NCBI GenBank assembly: GCA_021816425.1
Contig: JAKAXT010000004.1
Location: forward strand, 1-49,726
From: Pseudomonadota bacterium
GTDB lineage: Bacteria > Pseudomonadota > Gammaproteobacteria > Acidiferrobacterales > Acidiferrobacteraceae
Length of the DNA: 49,726 bases
Reading direction: 5' to 3'
Below the pieces are notes generated by a model that searched no databases, was not told the DNA's origin, and was given only the letters and a program-made list of their open reading frames with translations. Each line of letters opens with the position of its first letter. Position 1 is the stretch's first letter. Position numbers and translations under genes: made by a program. Shown here piece by piece: positions 1 to 8,917 of this stretch.

Positions 1-110
1 GGATGACCCAAGGGATGGCTGCGGACCGGGAGCCGTCATGATCTTATAGGGACGATTGTTGGGTGGGTCCGTTCCCATGAGCAGAGGTGGGTTCGTTCGC
101 GTGAGCGTCA
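1..110. mobile_element. Probable terminal region of an IS21-family-like insertion sequence, with its body to the left of the window
   Basis: Two imperfect 21-bp direct repeats with 24-bp period: 63-83 GTGGGTCCGTTCCCATGAGCA and 87-107 GTGGGTTCGTTCGCGTGAGCG, then TCA at 108-110. Multiple ~20-bp GTGGGTCnnTTnnCGTGAGC-type terminal repeats ending in CA are typical of IS21-like ends. No transposase is visible. Confidence 0.5.
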
Positions 111-191
111 AGGCCCGGGGCGCGCCTCACCGGAGAGGTCCTTGAAGCGCGCGTATCCGCACTCTCTCCATCGGCCCGCGGAAGCGCGCTC

Positions 192-515
192 ATGTCCGGT
201 CAGCACGCCATTCCTCAAGGGAAGTTTGCGGGCCCTAACGCCGTCAATTTCCTTTTCGGTCGGAACCTCGTCCCCTACGTGCAACCGCGTTATAACACCT
301 GTCTTGATCTGGGCCCCGAGGATGCCTTGGCCACGGTCGGCTGGGAAAGGCGCCTCCAGACCATCGGGCCGGACGCCAAGGCGCGGAAGACCGAGATCCT
401 GACCCGCTGGATCCAGCCGCCCGCGGATCGGGAGGAGGCGCTTGCGCTCGCGTGGCCGCCTTTGGACCGCCGACCGGGAATCCCGGGTTCCGGCGGCTGG
501 GGGCCGACGCCTTAA
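192..515 (+). pseudogene. C-terminal remnant of an NAD(P)/FAD-dependent oxidoreductase (NDH-2/SQR-like superfamily)
   Basis: MSGQHAIPQGKFAGPNAVNFLFGRNLVPYVQPRYNTCLDLGPEDALATVGWERRL...AKARKTEILTRWIQPP resembles the family C-terminus (MSCQHAxPxGxxAGxNAxxxLLG...PYxQPxYxTCLDLGxWGAxxxxGWDR...K). No N-terminal Rossmann domain; the frame is open back to the IS-like end. Confidence 0.45.
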
Positions 516-1126
516 GGGGCGTCGGATCCCGCTGTCGCCGTGGCCGGCTTCAGGCCGAGCCACTCCAGCACGGTCTCCTGGGTCTCCTCGATGCCCTCGC
601 GCGCGTGGGCCGAAAACGGCAGCAGGTAGGCGGTCTCGGGGGCCACCTGGGCCATCTCGCGAAGCAGGCGGTGACGCTCACTCCGGTTGACCTTGTCGGC
701 CTTGGAGAGAAGCACGAGGATCGGAATGTCGGTCCGGCTTTGGAGGAGGGCGTGGTCTTCGGTCTTCAGGCCCTGGCGGATGTCGGCCAGGAGCACGAGG
801 CCCTTCAGGCTCCGGCGCTTCTCGAGGTAGTCCGTCGTGAGCGCAAGGAAGGTGTGGCGCAGGGCCTGCGGCACCTTGGCATAACCGTAGCCCGGGAGGT
901 CGACCAGGCGGTGGTCGCGCGAGAGCGTAAAGACATTCAGTTGCTGCGTGCGACCGGGTGTCTTGCTCACGCGTGCGAGCCCCGTCTGTCCGGTCAGCGC
1001 GTTCAGGGCGCTCGACTTCCCGGAGTTGGAGCGGCCGGCGAAGGCCACCTCGGCGCCCACGTCCGGCGGCAGGTCGCGCACGCGCGGGGCGCCCATCAGA
1101 AAAGTCGCGTCACGAAGCGTCGGCAT
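512..1126 (-). CDS. engB: Ribosome biogenesis GTP-binding protein YihA/YsxC
   Basis: 204 aa; GRSNSGKSSALNALTG (G1), TPGRTQ (G2), DLPGYGYA (G3), LSKADK (G4). Confidence 0.95.
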   Translation of the reverse strand: MPTLRDATFLMGAPRVRDLPPDVGAEVAFAGRSNSGKSSALNALTGQTGLARVSKTPGRTQQLNVFTLSRDHRLVDLPGYGYAKVPQALRHTFLALTTDYLEKRRSLKGLVLLADIRQGLKTEDHALLQSRTDIPILVLLSKADKVNRSERHRLLREMAQVAPETAYLLPFSAHAREGIEETQETVLEWLGLKPATATAGSDAP

Positions 1127-2216
1127 GGCGTTCCGCGCACTCCACGACGAGTCGCTCTCCCTCGACCCCGAGGATCCCGGCCCGCCAGCCCTGGGCGAGG
1201 TTGCCGGGGGGCGCCCCTTGCGCGATCTCCTTCAGGGTGCGGCGCGAGCCTATGACGCCCGCCTGGATGCCGAGGGTCTGGGCGCGGGCGTCTATGAGGG
1301 CGGTGAGCGCCTGATAGAGGCCCTCCTCCTCGGGGGTCAGGCGCGCGGCGGGCCACGGCTGGCTCGGCAGGTCCGGGGCCTCGCGGATGACGGCGAGCAG
1401 CCGATCCCCCAGGCGTTGGATCTGTCGTTCGTCGAGTCCGCGTCGGTGCCCCAGGTCGGCGCGCGTCTTCGGGGGGCGCGCCGCGAGGTCCACGAGCACC
1501 GCGTCGGCGAGCACCCAGGCGCGCGGCAGGTCGGCCTTGCGCGCCGCCTCCTCGCGCCAGAGGAGCAGCGCCTGGAACAGGGCTTGCGCGGGCATCGGGA
1601 GCCCCGATCCCTGGCGATAACGGCGCACCAGCTGCTCCGGCGAGAAGCGATAGAGCGCGGGGTCGTTCAGGGCCGCGCAGTCCTCGACGAGCCACGCCGC
1701 CCGCCCGAGTCGTTCGAGTTCGGTAAGCAGGGCCGCGCGCAGCGCGTCGAGATGGCGCACATCGTCCTGCGCGTAGGCGAGCTGCCGGTCGCTCAAGGGC
1801 CGCGCCGCCCAGTTGGTGCGGGTCGCATCCTTGGCGAGGTCCACCTTGAGGAGCTGCGCCACCAGGTTGGCATAGCCGATCTGCTCGTCGTGGCCCACGA
1901 GGGCCGCCGCGATCTGGGTGTCGAAGAGTGGTGCGGGCAGGACGCCGGTCTCCTGCAGGAGGAGCTCCAGGTCCTGCCGGCCGGCGTGCAGGATCTTGAC
2001 GCCGGGCCCCGCAAGCGCCTGACCGAGCGGTCCGACGTCAAGGCCCAAGGGGTCGGTCAGCACGATGCCGTCCGGGGTCGCCGTCTGGATCAGGCAGAGC
2101 CTGGCGTAGTAGGTGCGTTCCCGGACGAATTCGGTATCGAGGCCCGTCCAGGGCGACGCGGCGATCGCCGCGCTCAGGGCGGCAAGCGCCGTACCGTCTG
2201 TCAGGAGTTCCGTCAT
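1110..2216 (-). CDS. rnd: Ribonuclease D
   Basis: 368 aa; DEDD-type exonuclease motifs (LDTEFVRERTYY, DTQIAAALVGHDEQIGYANLV, YAQDDVRHL) and an HRDC-like C-terminus. Overlaps the engB start. Confidence 0.93.
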   Translation of the reverse strand: MTELLTDGTALAALSAAIAASPWTGLDTEFVRERTYYARLCLIQTATPDGIVLTDPLGLDVGPLGQALAGPGVKILHAGRQDLELLLQETGVLPAPLFDTQIAAALVGHDEQIGYANLVAQLLKVDLAKDATRTNWAARPLSDRQLAYAQDDVRHLDALRAALLTELERLGRAAWLVEDCAALNDPALYRFSPEQLVRRYRQGSGLPMPAQALFQALLLWREEAARKADLPRAWVLADAVLVDLAARPPKTRADLGHRRGLDERQIQRLGDRLLAVIREAPDLPSQPWPAARLTPEEEGLYQALTALIDARAQTLGIQAGVIGSRRTLKEIAQGAPPGNLAQGWRAGILGVEGERLVVECAERHADAS

Positions 2217-2327
2217 GAGCCGGCCAGTGTAGAGGGATGCGACATTTTCTTCCAGCGGCGAAGCAGTCTATCATCCGTCATTATGCTGCCGCCCTCGCCC
2301 GTTCCCCCCCTGCGTGTGTGCCCCTAG

Positions 2328-2828
2328 ATGCGGGCACTGCTCAAACTTTTTCTCGACATCGGGTTTTTGTCGGGACGCCCGCAGGACCTGCCCGCCTCCC
2401 GTGCGCTGCTGGTGTTGGCGGCCGTACTGGCCTTGGTGACGAATTATCTGGTGGACACGGGCTTTTCGCACAACATCCAGCGGTTTGGCTTTGCCGCCGC
2501 CCAGACCTTTCTTCTGGGCCTCTGGGTCGGGCTCTTCATCGCGATCCGCCGATTCTGGGTCCGCTACGGACAGACCATGACCGCGATCTACGGGAGCAAC
2601 GTCCTGATCAACCTCATCACCTGGCCGCTTTCTCTCGGGCACGGTTTCGGGGCGACGGGCTCCGAAATTCTGGCGATCGCGCTTGCTGTCTGGTTCGCGG
2701 CCATCGTCACGAAGGTCCTCTGGCACGCGCTCGAGCTGCCGCTCGTCTTGAGCGCCCTCATGACCCTGACGGGCATCTTCGTAAGCGGCTGGATACTGAT
2801 CACCCTCTTTCCTCTACCTAAAAGCTGA
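2328..2828 (+). CDS. Hypothetical integral membrane protein
   Basis: 166 aa with about four hydrophobic helices; its stop overlaps the mpl start (TGATG). Confidence 0.75.
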   Translation: MRALLKLFLDIGFLSGRPQDLPASRALLVLAAVLALVTNYLVDTGFSHNIQRFGFAAAQTFLLGLWVGLFIAIRRFWVRYGQTMTAIYGSNVLINLITWPLSLGHGFGATGSEILAIALAVWFAAIVTKVLWHALELPLVLSALMTLTGIFVSGWILITLFPLPKS

Positions 2829-4192
2829 TGCGCATCCATATTCTCGGAATTGGCGGGACGTTCATGGGGGGGCTGGCCTTGCTGGCCCGGGCCTCGGGTT
2901 TCGATGTCACGGGATCCGATCGCGGGGTCTATCCCCCGATGAGCGATCAGTTGCGGGCAAGCGGCATTGCGCTCACCGAGGGCTATGACGCGCTCCCGCG
3001 GCCCGCCCCCGATCTCGTCGTCATAGGCAATGCCCTGTCGCGCGGCAATCCGGCCGTCGAGGAGACGCTGAACTCCGGCATCCCCTACGTGTCGGGGCCC
3101 CAGTGGCTGGCCGAGCAGGTGCTGCGCGACCGCTTCGTCATCGCCGTGGCCGGCACCCACGGCAAGACCACGGTCACGAGCATCGTCGCCTGGATCCTGG
3201 AGGCGGCCGGGCTCGATCCGGGATTCCTGATCGGCGGCGTGCCTCAGGACTTCGGGGTGTCGGCGCGCCTCACGAAATCGCGTTTCTTCGTGGTCGAGGC
3301 CGACGAGTACGATACGGCCTTCTTCGACAAGCGCGCCAAGTTCGTCCACTATCGGCCCCGGGCCGTGATCTTGAACAATCTGGAGTACGATCATGCCGAT
3401 ATCTATCCGGATCTGGCGTCGATCTCCCGCCAATTCCAGCATTTATTGCGGATCGTGCCGGGTACGGGCCTGATCGTCGCGAATGGCGCCGATGCGGCCA
3501 TCGCCGATGTGCTCGCCGCCGGCGCCTGGACGCCCATCGAGTACTTCTCGCGCCCCGATGGTTGGGAGGCGGAGCTGTTGACCGCCGATGGCAGCGCGTT
3601 CCGGGTCCGCTTGCGCGGCACCGAGCTCGGGACCGTGCGCTGGGGGCTCGCCGGCCGTCACAACGTTGCCAACGCGCTCGCGGCCTTGAGCGCCGCACGC
3701 TTCGCCGGGGTCGCCCCGGAGACGGCCTTGCAGGCGCTTGCAAGCTTCCGTGGCGTGAAAAGACGGCTCGAGATGTTCGGGAATGCGGGGGGCGTCACGG
3801 TCTACGATGATTTCGCTCATCACCCGACCGCCATAAGCGCCACGATCGAGGCCCTGAAGGCGCGCGTGGCCCCGGCGCGGGTCCTTGCCGTTCTGGAGCC
3901 GCGTTCCAACACCATGCGCCAGGGCGTGCACCGCGAGACGCTCGGTCCCTCGCTTGCCGGGGCGGACGCGACCTATGTCTATGCCCCGCCGGATATCGGT
4001 TGGGACGTCGAGGCGGCGGTCACGGGGGGGCCGGATCGCCGCGCGCACGTCTATCACACGCATGAGGACCTGATTGCGGGCCTGGTGGCCGATGCCCGCG
4101 CGGGCGACCATGTGCTCATCATGAGCAACGGCGGCTTCGCCGGCCTGCACGGCCGGCTGCTGGCCGCGTTGGGGGCCGCCCCTACCTCTTGA
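2828..4192 (+). CDS. mpl: UDP-N-acetylmuramate:L-alanyl-gamma-D-glutamyl-meso-diaminopimelate ligase
   Basis: 454 aa Mur ligase; MRIHILGIGGTFMGGLALLAR, AGTHGKTTVTS P-loop, VVEADEYDTAFFDKRAKF, DDFAHHPTAI. Confidence 0.95.
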   Translation: MRIHILGIGGTFMGGLALLARASGFDVTGSDRGVYPPMSDQLRASGIALTEGYDALPRPAPDLVVIGNALSRGNPAVEETLNSGIPYVSGPQWLAEQVLRDRFVIAVAGTHGKTTVTSIVAWILEAAGLDPGFLIGGVPQDFGVSARLTKSRFFVVEADEYDTAFFDKRAKFVHYRPRAVILNNLEYDHADIYPDLASISRQFQHLLRIVPGTGLIVANGADAAIADVLAAGAWTPIEYFSRPDGWEAELLTADGSAFRVRLRGTELGTVRWGLAGRHNVANALAALSAARFAGVAPETALQALASFRGVKRRLEMFGNAGGVTVYDDFAHHPTAISATIEALKARVAPARVLAVLEPRSNTMRQGVHRETLGPSLAGADATYVYAPPDIGWDVEAAVTGGPDRRAHVYHTHEDLIAGLVADARAGDHVLIMSNGGFAGLHGRLLAALGAAPTS

Positions 4193-4724
4193 CCCCGCCT
4201 CCATGGATGTACTGGGAGAAGAGCGCCACATCGTTGCTCACGCGCCGGAACAGGTGGTCGAGGCTGATCACCGCGTGCTCGAGGAGGTTCACCGCGATAT
4301 AAGGGTGCTCCACGCGTATGCGTTTGTATTTGGCGCGTGACAGCAAAAGCACGCGCGTGTCGTCGGACTTGGCGCGCATGCGCGCCGAGCGGGGCTTGCG
4401 GTCGAAAAACGACATCTCGCCCATGAGCTCGCCCGCCGTCATGCGCCCGACCTCGCTCTCCTGGCCGCCGTCGTCGTAATAGAGCGCCACCTCGCCGTTC
4501 ACCACGAAGTAAAGGGCCTCGCCGACCTCACCTATGTCGGCGATGGTCTCGTTCTTGCGAAACTGCACGAGTTCCGTGTAATCGAGCAGCGTCTCGACCT
4601 CCTTGATCGTGAGCGACTCGCACAGATACTGGTGGGTGAGGAACGTTGCCAGCTCGACCTTGGATTTGCCCGTCATTTCCTTAATCTCCGACGCTCGGCC
4701 TCTTTCCCATAGGATGGCCGACAT
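4182..4724 (-). CDS. Cyclic nucleotide-binding (CAP_ED) domain protein
   Basis: NETIADIGEVGEALYFVVNGEVALYYDDGGQESEVGRMTAGELMGEMSFFDRKPRSARMRA is a CAP effector domain. An alternative start at 4676 (MTGKSKVEL) is possible. No HTH seen. Confidence 0.85.
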   Translation of the reverse strand: MSAILWERGRASEIKEMTGKSKVELATFLTHQYLCESLTIKEVETLLDYTELVQFRKNETIADIGEVGEALYFVVNGEVALYYDDGGQESEVGRMTAGELMGEMSFFDRKPRSARMRAKSDDTRVLLLSRAKYKRIRVEHPYIAVNLLEHAVISLDHLFRRVSNDVALFSQYIHGGGVKR

Positions 4725-5056
4725 CCTCTCCGGGCTGACAGGCCCCAGTCCCGCGGTCCGCTCGCAAGCGGCCGGGATTGGCTGCGCCGCCCGCCCGGCC
4801 TTGCCGCCCCCCGGGTCGCTTCGGCGGGCTCCGCCGTCCGCGCGACGGGCCGTGGCGCGCCCCTTGCAAGCCCTCCCCGGGTCCCGCCCCCCGGCTGCCC
4901 GGCGGTCGGTCTCGCGGCACGGACAGTATAGGATGCTTCGGGTGCTCGTACTATCCTGACTCTATCGAACGCCTGCCCCGCAACGGGCCATTTGGGGACC
5001 ACAAAAGCGGCTACAATGGGGGCGGTACCATAAAATTTGTTCAAGGAGATGGCGTG

Positions 5057-5692
5057 ATGAGGAGACAGTTGGCCCTGGTCGTAGGTCTGGCCCTGCCTTT
5101 GGCGATGACGGGTGCGCAGGCTGGCGTGGTCGAGAGCATGGAATACGTCCGGGTGAGCCCCGCGCAACCCGTACCCCCGGGGCCCAAGATCCTCGTGCAG
5201 GAGGTGTTCTGGTATGGTTGCCCGCATTGCTTCCACCTGGAGCCGCTGCTGAACAAGTGGCTCGCCCATAAGCCGGCGGACGTCACGTTCGAGCGGCAGG
5301 CGGCGGCGATCAGCCCCTATTGGCTTCCGCAGGCACGCGCCTTCTTCGCGTTCAAGGACCTTAGCCTCTTGAGGGCCCTGCACGACAAATTCTTTAATGC
5401 CATCCATGTGCACCACGAGGTGCTGGACAATGCCGCGACGATATCGGCGTGGGTGGCCCACCACAGCCACGTGAGCGCCGCGCGCTTCACGAGCGTCTAC
5501 CGCTCCTTCGCCGTGGGACTTGCGGTGCGCAAGGCCCGCCAACAGCAGAACGAGGAGGGCATACACTCCGTGCCGACCTTCATAGTGGACGGGCGTTACC
5601 GTACGAACCCAAGCCTTGCTGGCGGACGGCGCCAGCTGCTGCGCGAGGTCGACTACCTCGTGCACAAGGCGCAGCACGCGGAGACCCGTTAA
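5057..5692 (+). CDS. dsbA: Thiol:disulfide interchange protein, DsbA family
   Basis: Signal peptide MRRQLALVVGLALPLAMTGAQA; active site FWYGCPHCFHLEPLL; VPTFIVDGRY cis-Pro loop. RBS AAGGAGA upstream. Confidence 0.9.
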   Translation: MRRQLALVVGLALPLAMTGAQAGVVESMEYVRVSPAQPVPPGPKILVQEVFWYGCPHCFHLEPLLNKWLAHKPADVTFERQAAAISPYWLPQARAFFAFKDLSLLRALHDKFFNAIHVHHEVLDNAATISAWVAHHSHVSAARFTSVYRSFAVGLAVRKARQQQNEEGIHSVPTFIVDGRYRTNPSLAGGRRQLLREVDYLVHKAQHAETR

Positions 5693-5694
5693 CG

Positions 5695-7326
5695 GTGAAC
5701 GCGGCGCAGCTTTTCGTCCGCTGCCTCGAAAATGAAGGGGTCGAGTACATCTTCGGGATACCGGGCGAGGAGAACCTCGCCCTCATGGACGCCCTGCTCG
5801 AGTCGCGGATACGGTTCGTGACCACCCGTCATGAGCAGGGCGCGGCGTTCATGGCCGATGTCTACGGCCGGCTCACCCATCGCGCCGGCGTGTGTCTGGC
5901 CACGCTCGGTCCCGGGGCCACCAATCTCGTTACGGGGGTCGCGGACGCCAACATGGACCGCGCCCCGCTCGTCGCCATCGCCGGACAGGCCTCGACCCTG
6001 CGTCTCCACAAGGAGTCTCACCAGGTCCTGAACCTCGTGAACCTCTTTGCGCCGATCACGAAGTACGCCGTCCAGGTGCTGGAGCCGGAGACGGTGACCG
6101 AGGTGGTCCGCAAGGCCTTCAAGCTCGCGCAGATCGAGAAGCCGGGGGCCTGCTTCATCGATTTCCCCGAAAACATCGCGGGCCGTCCCGCCGATGGAAC
6201 CCCGCTCAAGGTGCAGGCCGCCCCGGCGCCCTATCCGGCGGCCTCGCAGGTCGCGGAAGCGGCGAGCGTCATCGCGGCCGCCAACTTCCCCATCATCATG
6301 GCCGGCAACGGGGTCGTGCGCGGGCGCGGCTGCGATGCGCTCGTGCGCTTCGCCGAGAAGCTCAACATCCCGGTCGCCACCACCTTCATGGCCAAGGGCG
6401 CGATACCGGCGTCCCACCCGCTGTGTCTCGGGACCGTGGGCCTGCAGGCGCACGACTACATATCGTGCGGATTCGATCGCGCCGACGTCATCATTTGCAT
6501 AGGGTACGACCTCGTCGAATACCCGCCGGTGCTCTGGCACAAGACGGCGGACCGCCAAATCGTGCACATCGACTTGCGCGCCGCCGAGGTCGACGCCCAC
6601 TACATCGTCACTTCCGGCGTCATAGGCGATTACGCCGTGACCTTGCCGGCCATCGCCGAGCGCGTGGCAAGCCGCCCGCCCGAGCGCTTCGCGAATCTCC
6701 GCGAGCTGATCCGCCGCGAATTGAACGGCGGGCGGCACGACAGCGCTTTTCCCCCCAAGCCTCAGCGGGTGGTCAGCGATCTGCGCGACGCGCTGGGGCC
6801 CGAAGACATCGTCGTCTGCGATGTGGGCGCCCACAAGCTTTGGATGGCCCGGCTCTACGATGCCGAACGCCCCAACACCTGCATCATCTCGAACGGCTTC
6901 GCGAGCATGGGCATCGCCGTGCCCGGCGCGGTGGCGGCGGCCCTCGCCGCCCCCGGGAAGCGCATCGTGGCGGTGACGGGCGACGCGGGCTTTCTCATGA
7001 ACTCCCAGGAGATCGAGACCGCCATGCGCCTCGGGGTCGCGTTCGTGGTGCTCATCTGGAACGACGGTTGTTACGGTCTCATCGAATGGAAGCAACAGCT
7101 GCATTACCAACGAACGGGCAATGTGCGCTTCACGAACCCGGACTTCGTCCAGTACGCGCACGCCTTCGGGGCCCAGGGTCATCGCATCGAACGCGCCCAG
7201 GACCTGCTGCCGACCTTGCGCCGGGCGCTCGCGACGCCGACCGTGACGCTGATCGATTGCCCCGTCGACTACACCGAGAACATCCGGCTCACAGATGAAC
7301 TGGGCCAGATGATCTGTCCGACCTGA
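5695..7326 (+). CDS. Thiamine-diphosphate enzyme, acetolactate synthase large-subunit-like
   Basis: GTG start; FGIPGEENLALMDAL, TTRHEQGAAFMADVYGRLT, GPGATNLVTGVADANMDRAPLVAIAGQ, C-terminal TPP site GDAGFLMNSQEIETAMRLGVAFVVLIWND. Confidence 0.87.
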   Translation: MNAAQLFVRCLENEGVEYIFGIPGEENLALMDALLESRIRFVTTRHEQGAAFMADVYGRLTHRAGVCLATLGPGATNLVTGVADANMDRAPLVAIAGQASTLRLHKESHQVLNLVNLFAPITKYAVQVLEPETVTEVVRKAFKLAQIEKPGACFIDFPENIAGRPADGTPLKVQAAPAPYPAASQVAEAASVIAAANFPIIMAGNGVVRGRGCDALVRFAEKLNIPVATTFMAKGAIPASHPLCLGTVGLQAHDYISCGFDRADVIICIGYDLVEYPPVLWHKTADRQIVHIDLRAAEVDAHYIVTSGVIGDYAVTLPAIAERVASRPPERFANLRELIRRELNGGRHDSAFPPKPQRVVSDLRDALGPEDIVVCDVGAHKLWMARLYDAERPNTCIISNGFASMGIAVPGAVAAALAAPGKRIVAVTGDAGFLMNSQEIETAMRLGVAFVVLIWNDGCYGLIEWKQQLHYQRTGNVRFTNPDFVQYAHAFGAQGHRIERAQDLLPTLRRALATPTVTLIDCPVDYTENIRLTDELGQMICPT

Positions 7327-7357
7327 GCCGCGCCGCTTGCGCGGGACCCGGGTCGTG

Positions 7358-7600
7358 TCAGCCTCGTCCGCGGCCGCTTTGGTCGGGGCCGCCCGCCACG
7401 AGCAGCAGCACGCCCCCCACGACCACCGCGCCGGCCCCGGCCCATAGCGGGATGTCGACGTGGCGTTTGTGTTTCACGGACAGGGATACGGGCCCGAGCT
7501 GCGCCTCCTTGGTCTTGCGCGTGTAACTGAAGCCGCCATAGGCCGCGCCCAGGATCCCCGCGATGACGAGGACGATCGCAAAGAGTCTCACCGGGTTCAT
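7358..7600 (-). CDS. DUF3185-type small membrane protein
   Basis: 80 aa, two TM segments: MNPVRLFAIVLVIAGILGAAYGGFSYT ... DIPLWAGAGAVVVGGVLLLV. Confidence 0.7.
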   Translation of the reverse strand: MNPVRLFAIVLVIAGILGAAYGGFSYTRKTKEAQLGPVSLSVKHKRHVDIPLWAGAGAVVVGGVLLLVAGGPDQSGRGRG

Positions 7601-8073
7601 GGTGTCCTTCCATCCATGTCTGAATGGCGCGAGGCTACCACAGCCGTCACGCCCTCCGGGCCGTCCGAACGTCCGAGAGGCTCGCAGCCCTGCTGGCGTT
7701 CCGCCCAGGTCCGCGCCCGCCCCGGCTTCCCATCGCCATCCGCCATGGCGGAATACCGTTCTTTATAAGGCAGAAACCGCCTCTGGCGCTTAGCATCAAG
7801 AATGAAGAGGCCCGCCGGCCGGATTGCGCGGCTCACCCGAAAGCACCCTATGCCTCCGCACCGCATGGAGATCCGCTCGATGATGACGCCGGCCTCCCGC
7901 GCTGATCGTGGATACCTCGGCCCTCATCGTCTTCCCCGATTGCCGCCCTTGTGCGCTGGCCGAGGCCGGTTCCGGGCCGCGTCCCTTCCGGGGTGTGGGG
8001 TTCGGACACACGGCCTTGGCCGCCGCCCCGCCTCCGAGCGCCGGCGCAGGCCGTGCGGCAAGGCGCCGCGAGC

Positions 8074-8841
8074 TCACGCCCCGCCGCGCTCACGGCCCGA
8101 CCCCCTCCGTGGCGCCCGCGTGCGCATTTCCCGCTCCCTGCGCCGCCACCGCAGCCTGAGCCAGGGCGGTCGCCTGCCCCCGAAGGGGCGGGCGGCGAAG
8201 GCCCGCAGGGCTAGCCGCCCTTGCGAAAGGCGGGTCACGACGCCGCGCCCCGCCAGCACGCAGGCGGTGGTAGGCACGCTCGCGCCCCCGCGGTTGTGCG
8301 GCATGGCATCCGTCACGCCTTGACGTTCGCAGTGCCGCCGAAAGAGCGCGCGCAGCGCGGTAGGCGTCATTCCCGCGGGCGACGACCCCTTCGGGAGCCC
8401 CCGTCCTCGGGCGCCCGTCCACGGCGGACTCACGAGGGCGTGGGCGTGAAGGTTCCGCTCCCGATCGTAGTGGATCGACCAGTCGACGGCGCACGCCTGC
8501 GTCACGAACGCCTCCTCGAGGAAGCCGCCTACGAAGGCCGCATGCGCGGATAAAAGCCGGCCGCGCGGGAGCCCCATGATGATCTCGCAGGCGAGATTGG
8601 GCCGCCCCCAGGAGGCGCCGGACTCCACCGCATTCCATAGTATTTCCGGGTCGATAAAATCCTCGGGGGCTCCCGCGGGCAGCGCGATCTGCGACCACGC
8701 GAGACCGGGGCGGCCGGAAAAATCATAAGTCCTTGCGCGGGCGCGGTCGGTAAGCCGCCGTCGCCCGCCATAGGCGGCGCGAGCCACGAGCCCCGGTCCC
8801 CGGTCGGCCCGCAGTCGTCGTACGGAAAGCGCAGGGTGCAC
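8074..8841 (-). CDS. MobA/MobL (MOBQ)-type relaxase domain protein
   Basis: GTG start; N-terminus HPALSVRRLRADRGPGLVARAAYGGRRRLTDRARARTYDFSGRPGLAWSQIALP matches the AAYR..E.L.D....YDY pattern; WNAVE; three-His HUH motif IHYDRERNLHAHALVSPP. Short, 255 aa. Confidence 0.7.
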   Translation of the reverse strand: MHPALSVRRLRADRGPGLVARAAYGGRRRLTDRARARTYDFSGRPGLAWSQIALPAGAPEDFIDPEILWNAVESGASWGRPNLACEIIMGLPRGRLLSAHAAFVGGFLEEAFVTQACAVDWSIHYDRERNLHAHALVSPPWTGARGRGLPKGSSPAGMTPTALRALFRRHCERQGVTDAMPHNRGGASVPTTACVLAGRGVVTRLSQGRLALRAFAARPFGGRRPPWLRLRWRRREREMRTRAPRRGSGRERGGA

Positions 8842-8866
8842 GTGGTCCCCGGCATATCCAGGATAG

Positions 8867-8887
8867 GCAGGCGATGATACCGCCTGC
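8867..8887. promoter_or_regulatory. Perfect 7-bp inverted repeat between relaxase and coupling-protein genes (candidate oriT hairpin or operator)
   Basis: GCAGGCG-ATGATAC-CGCCTGC at 8867-8887, upstream of both divergent genes and overlapping a -10-like TAGCTT (8888-8893). Confidence 0.4.
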
Positions 8888-8917
8888 TAGCTTCGCCTTT
8901 TATCAGGAGAATCCCGG

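Noticed and set aside
948-2327. 459-aa + strand ORF over engB/rnd
   Set aside because: Shadow of the rnd gene; composition typical of antisense frames.
5689-7182. 497-aa - strand ORF over the TPP enzyme gene
   Set aside because: Antisense shadow; no recognisable motifs.
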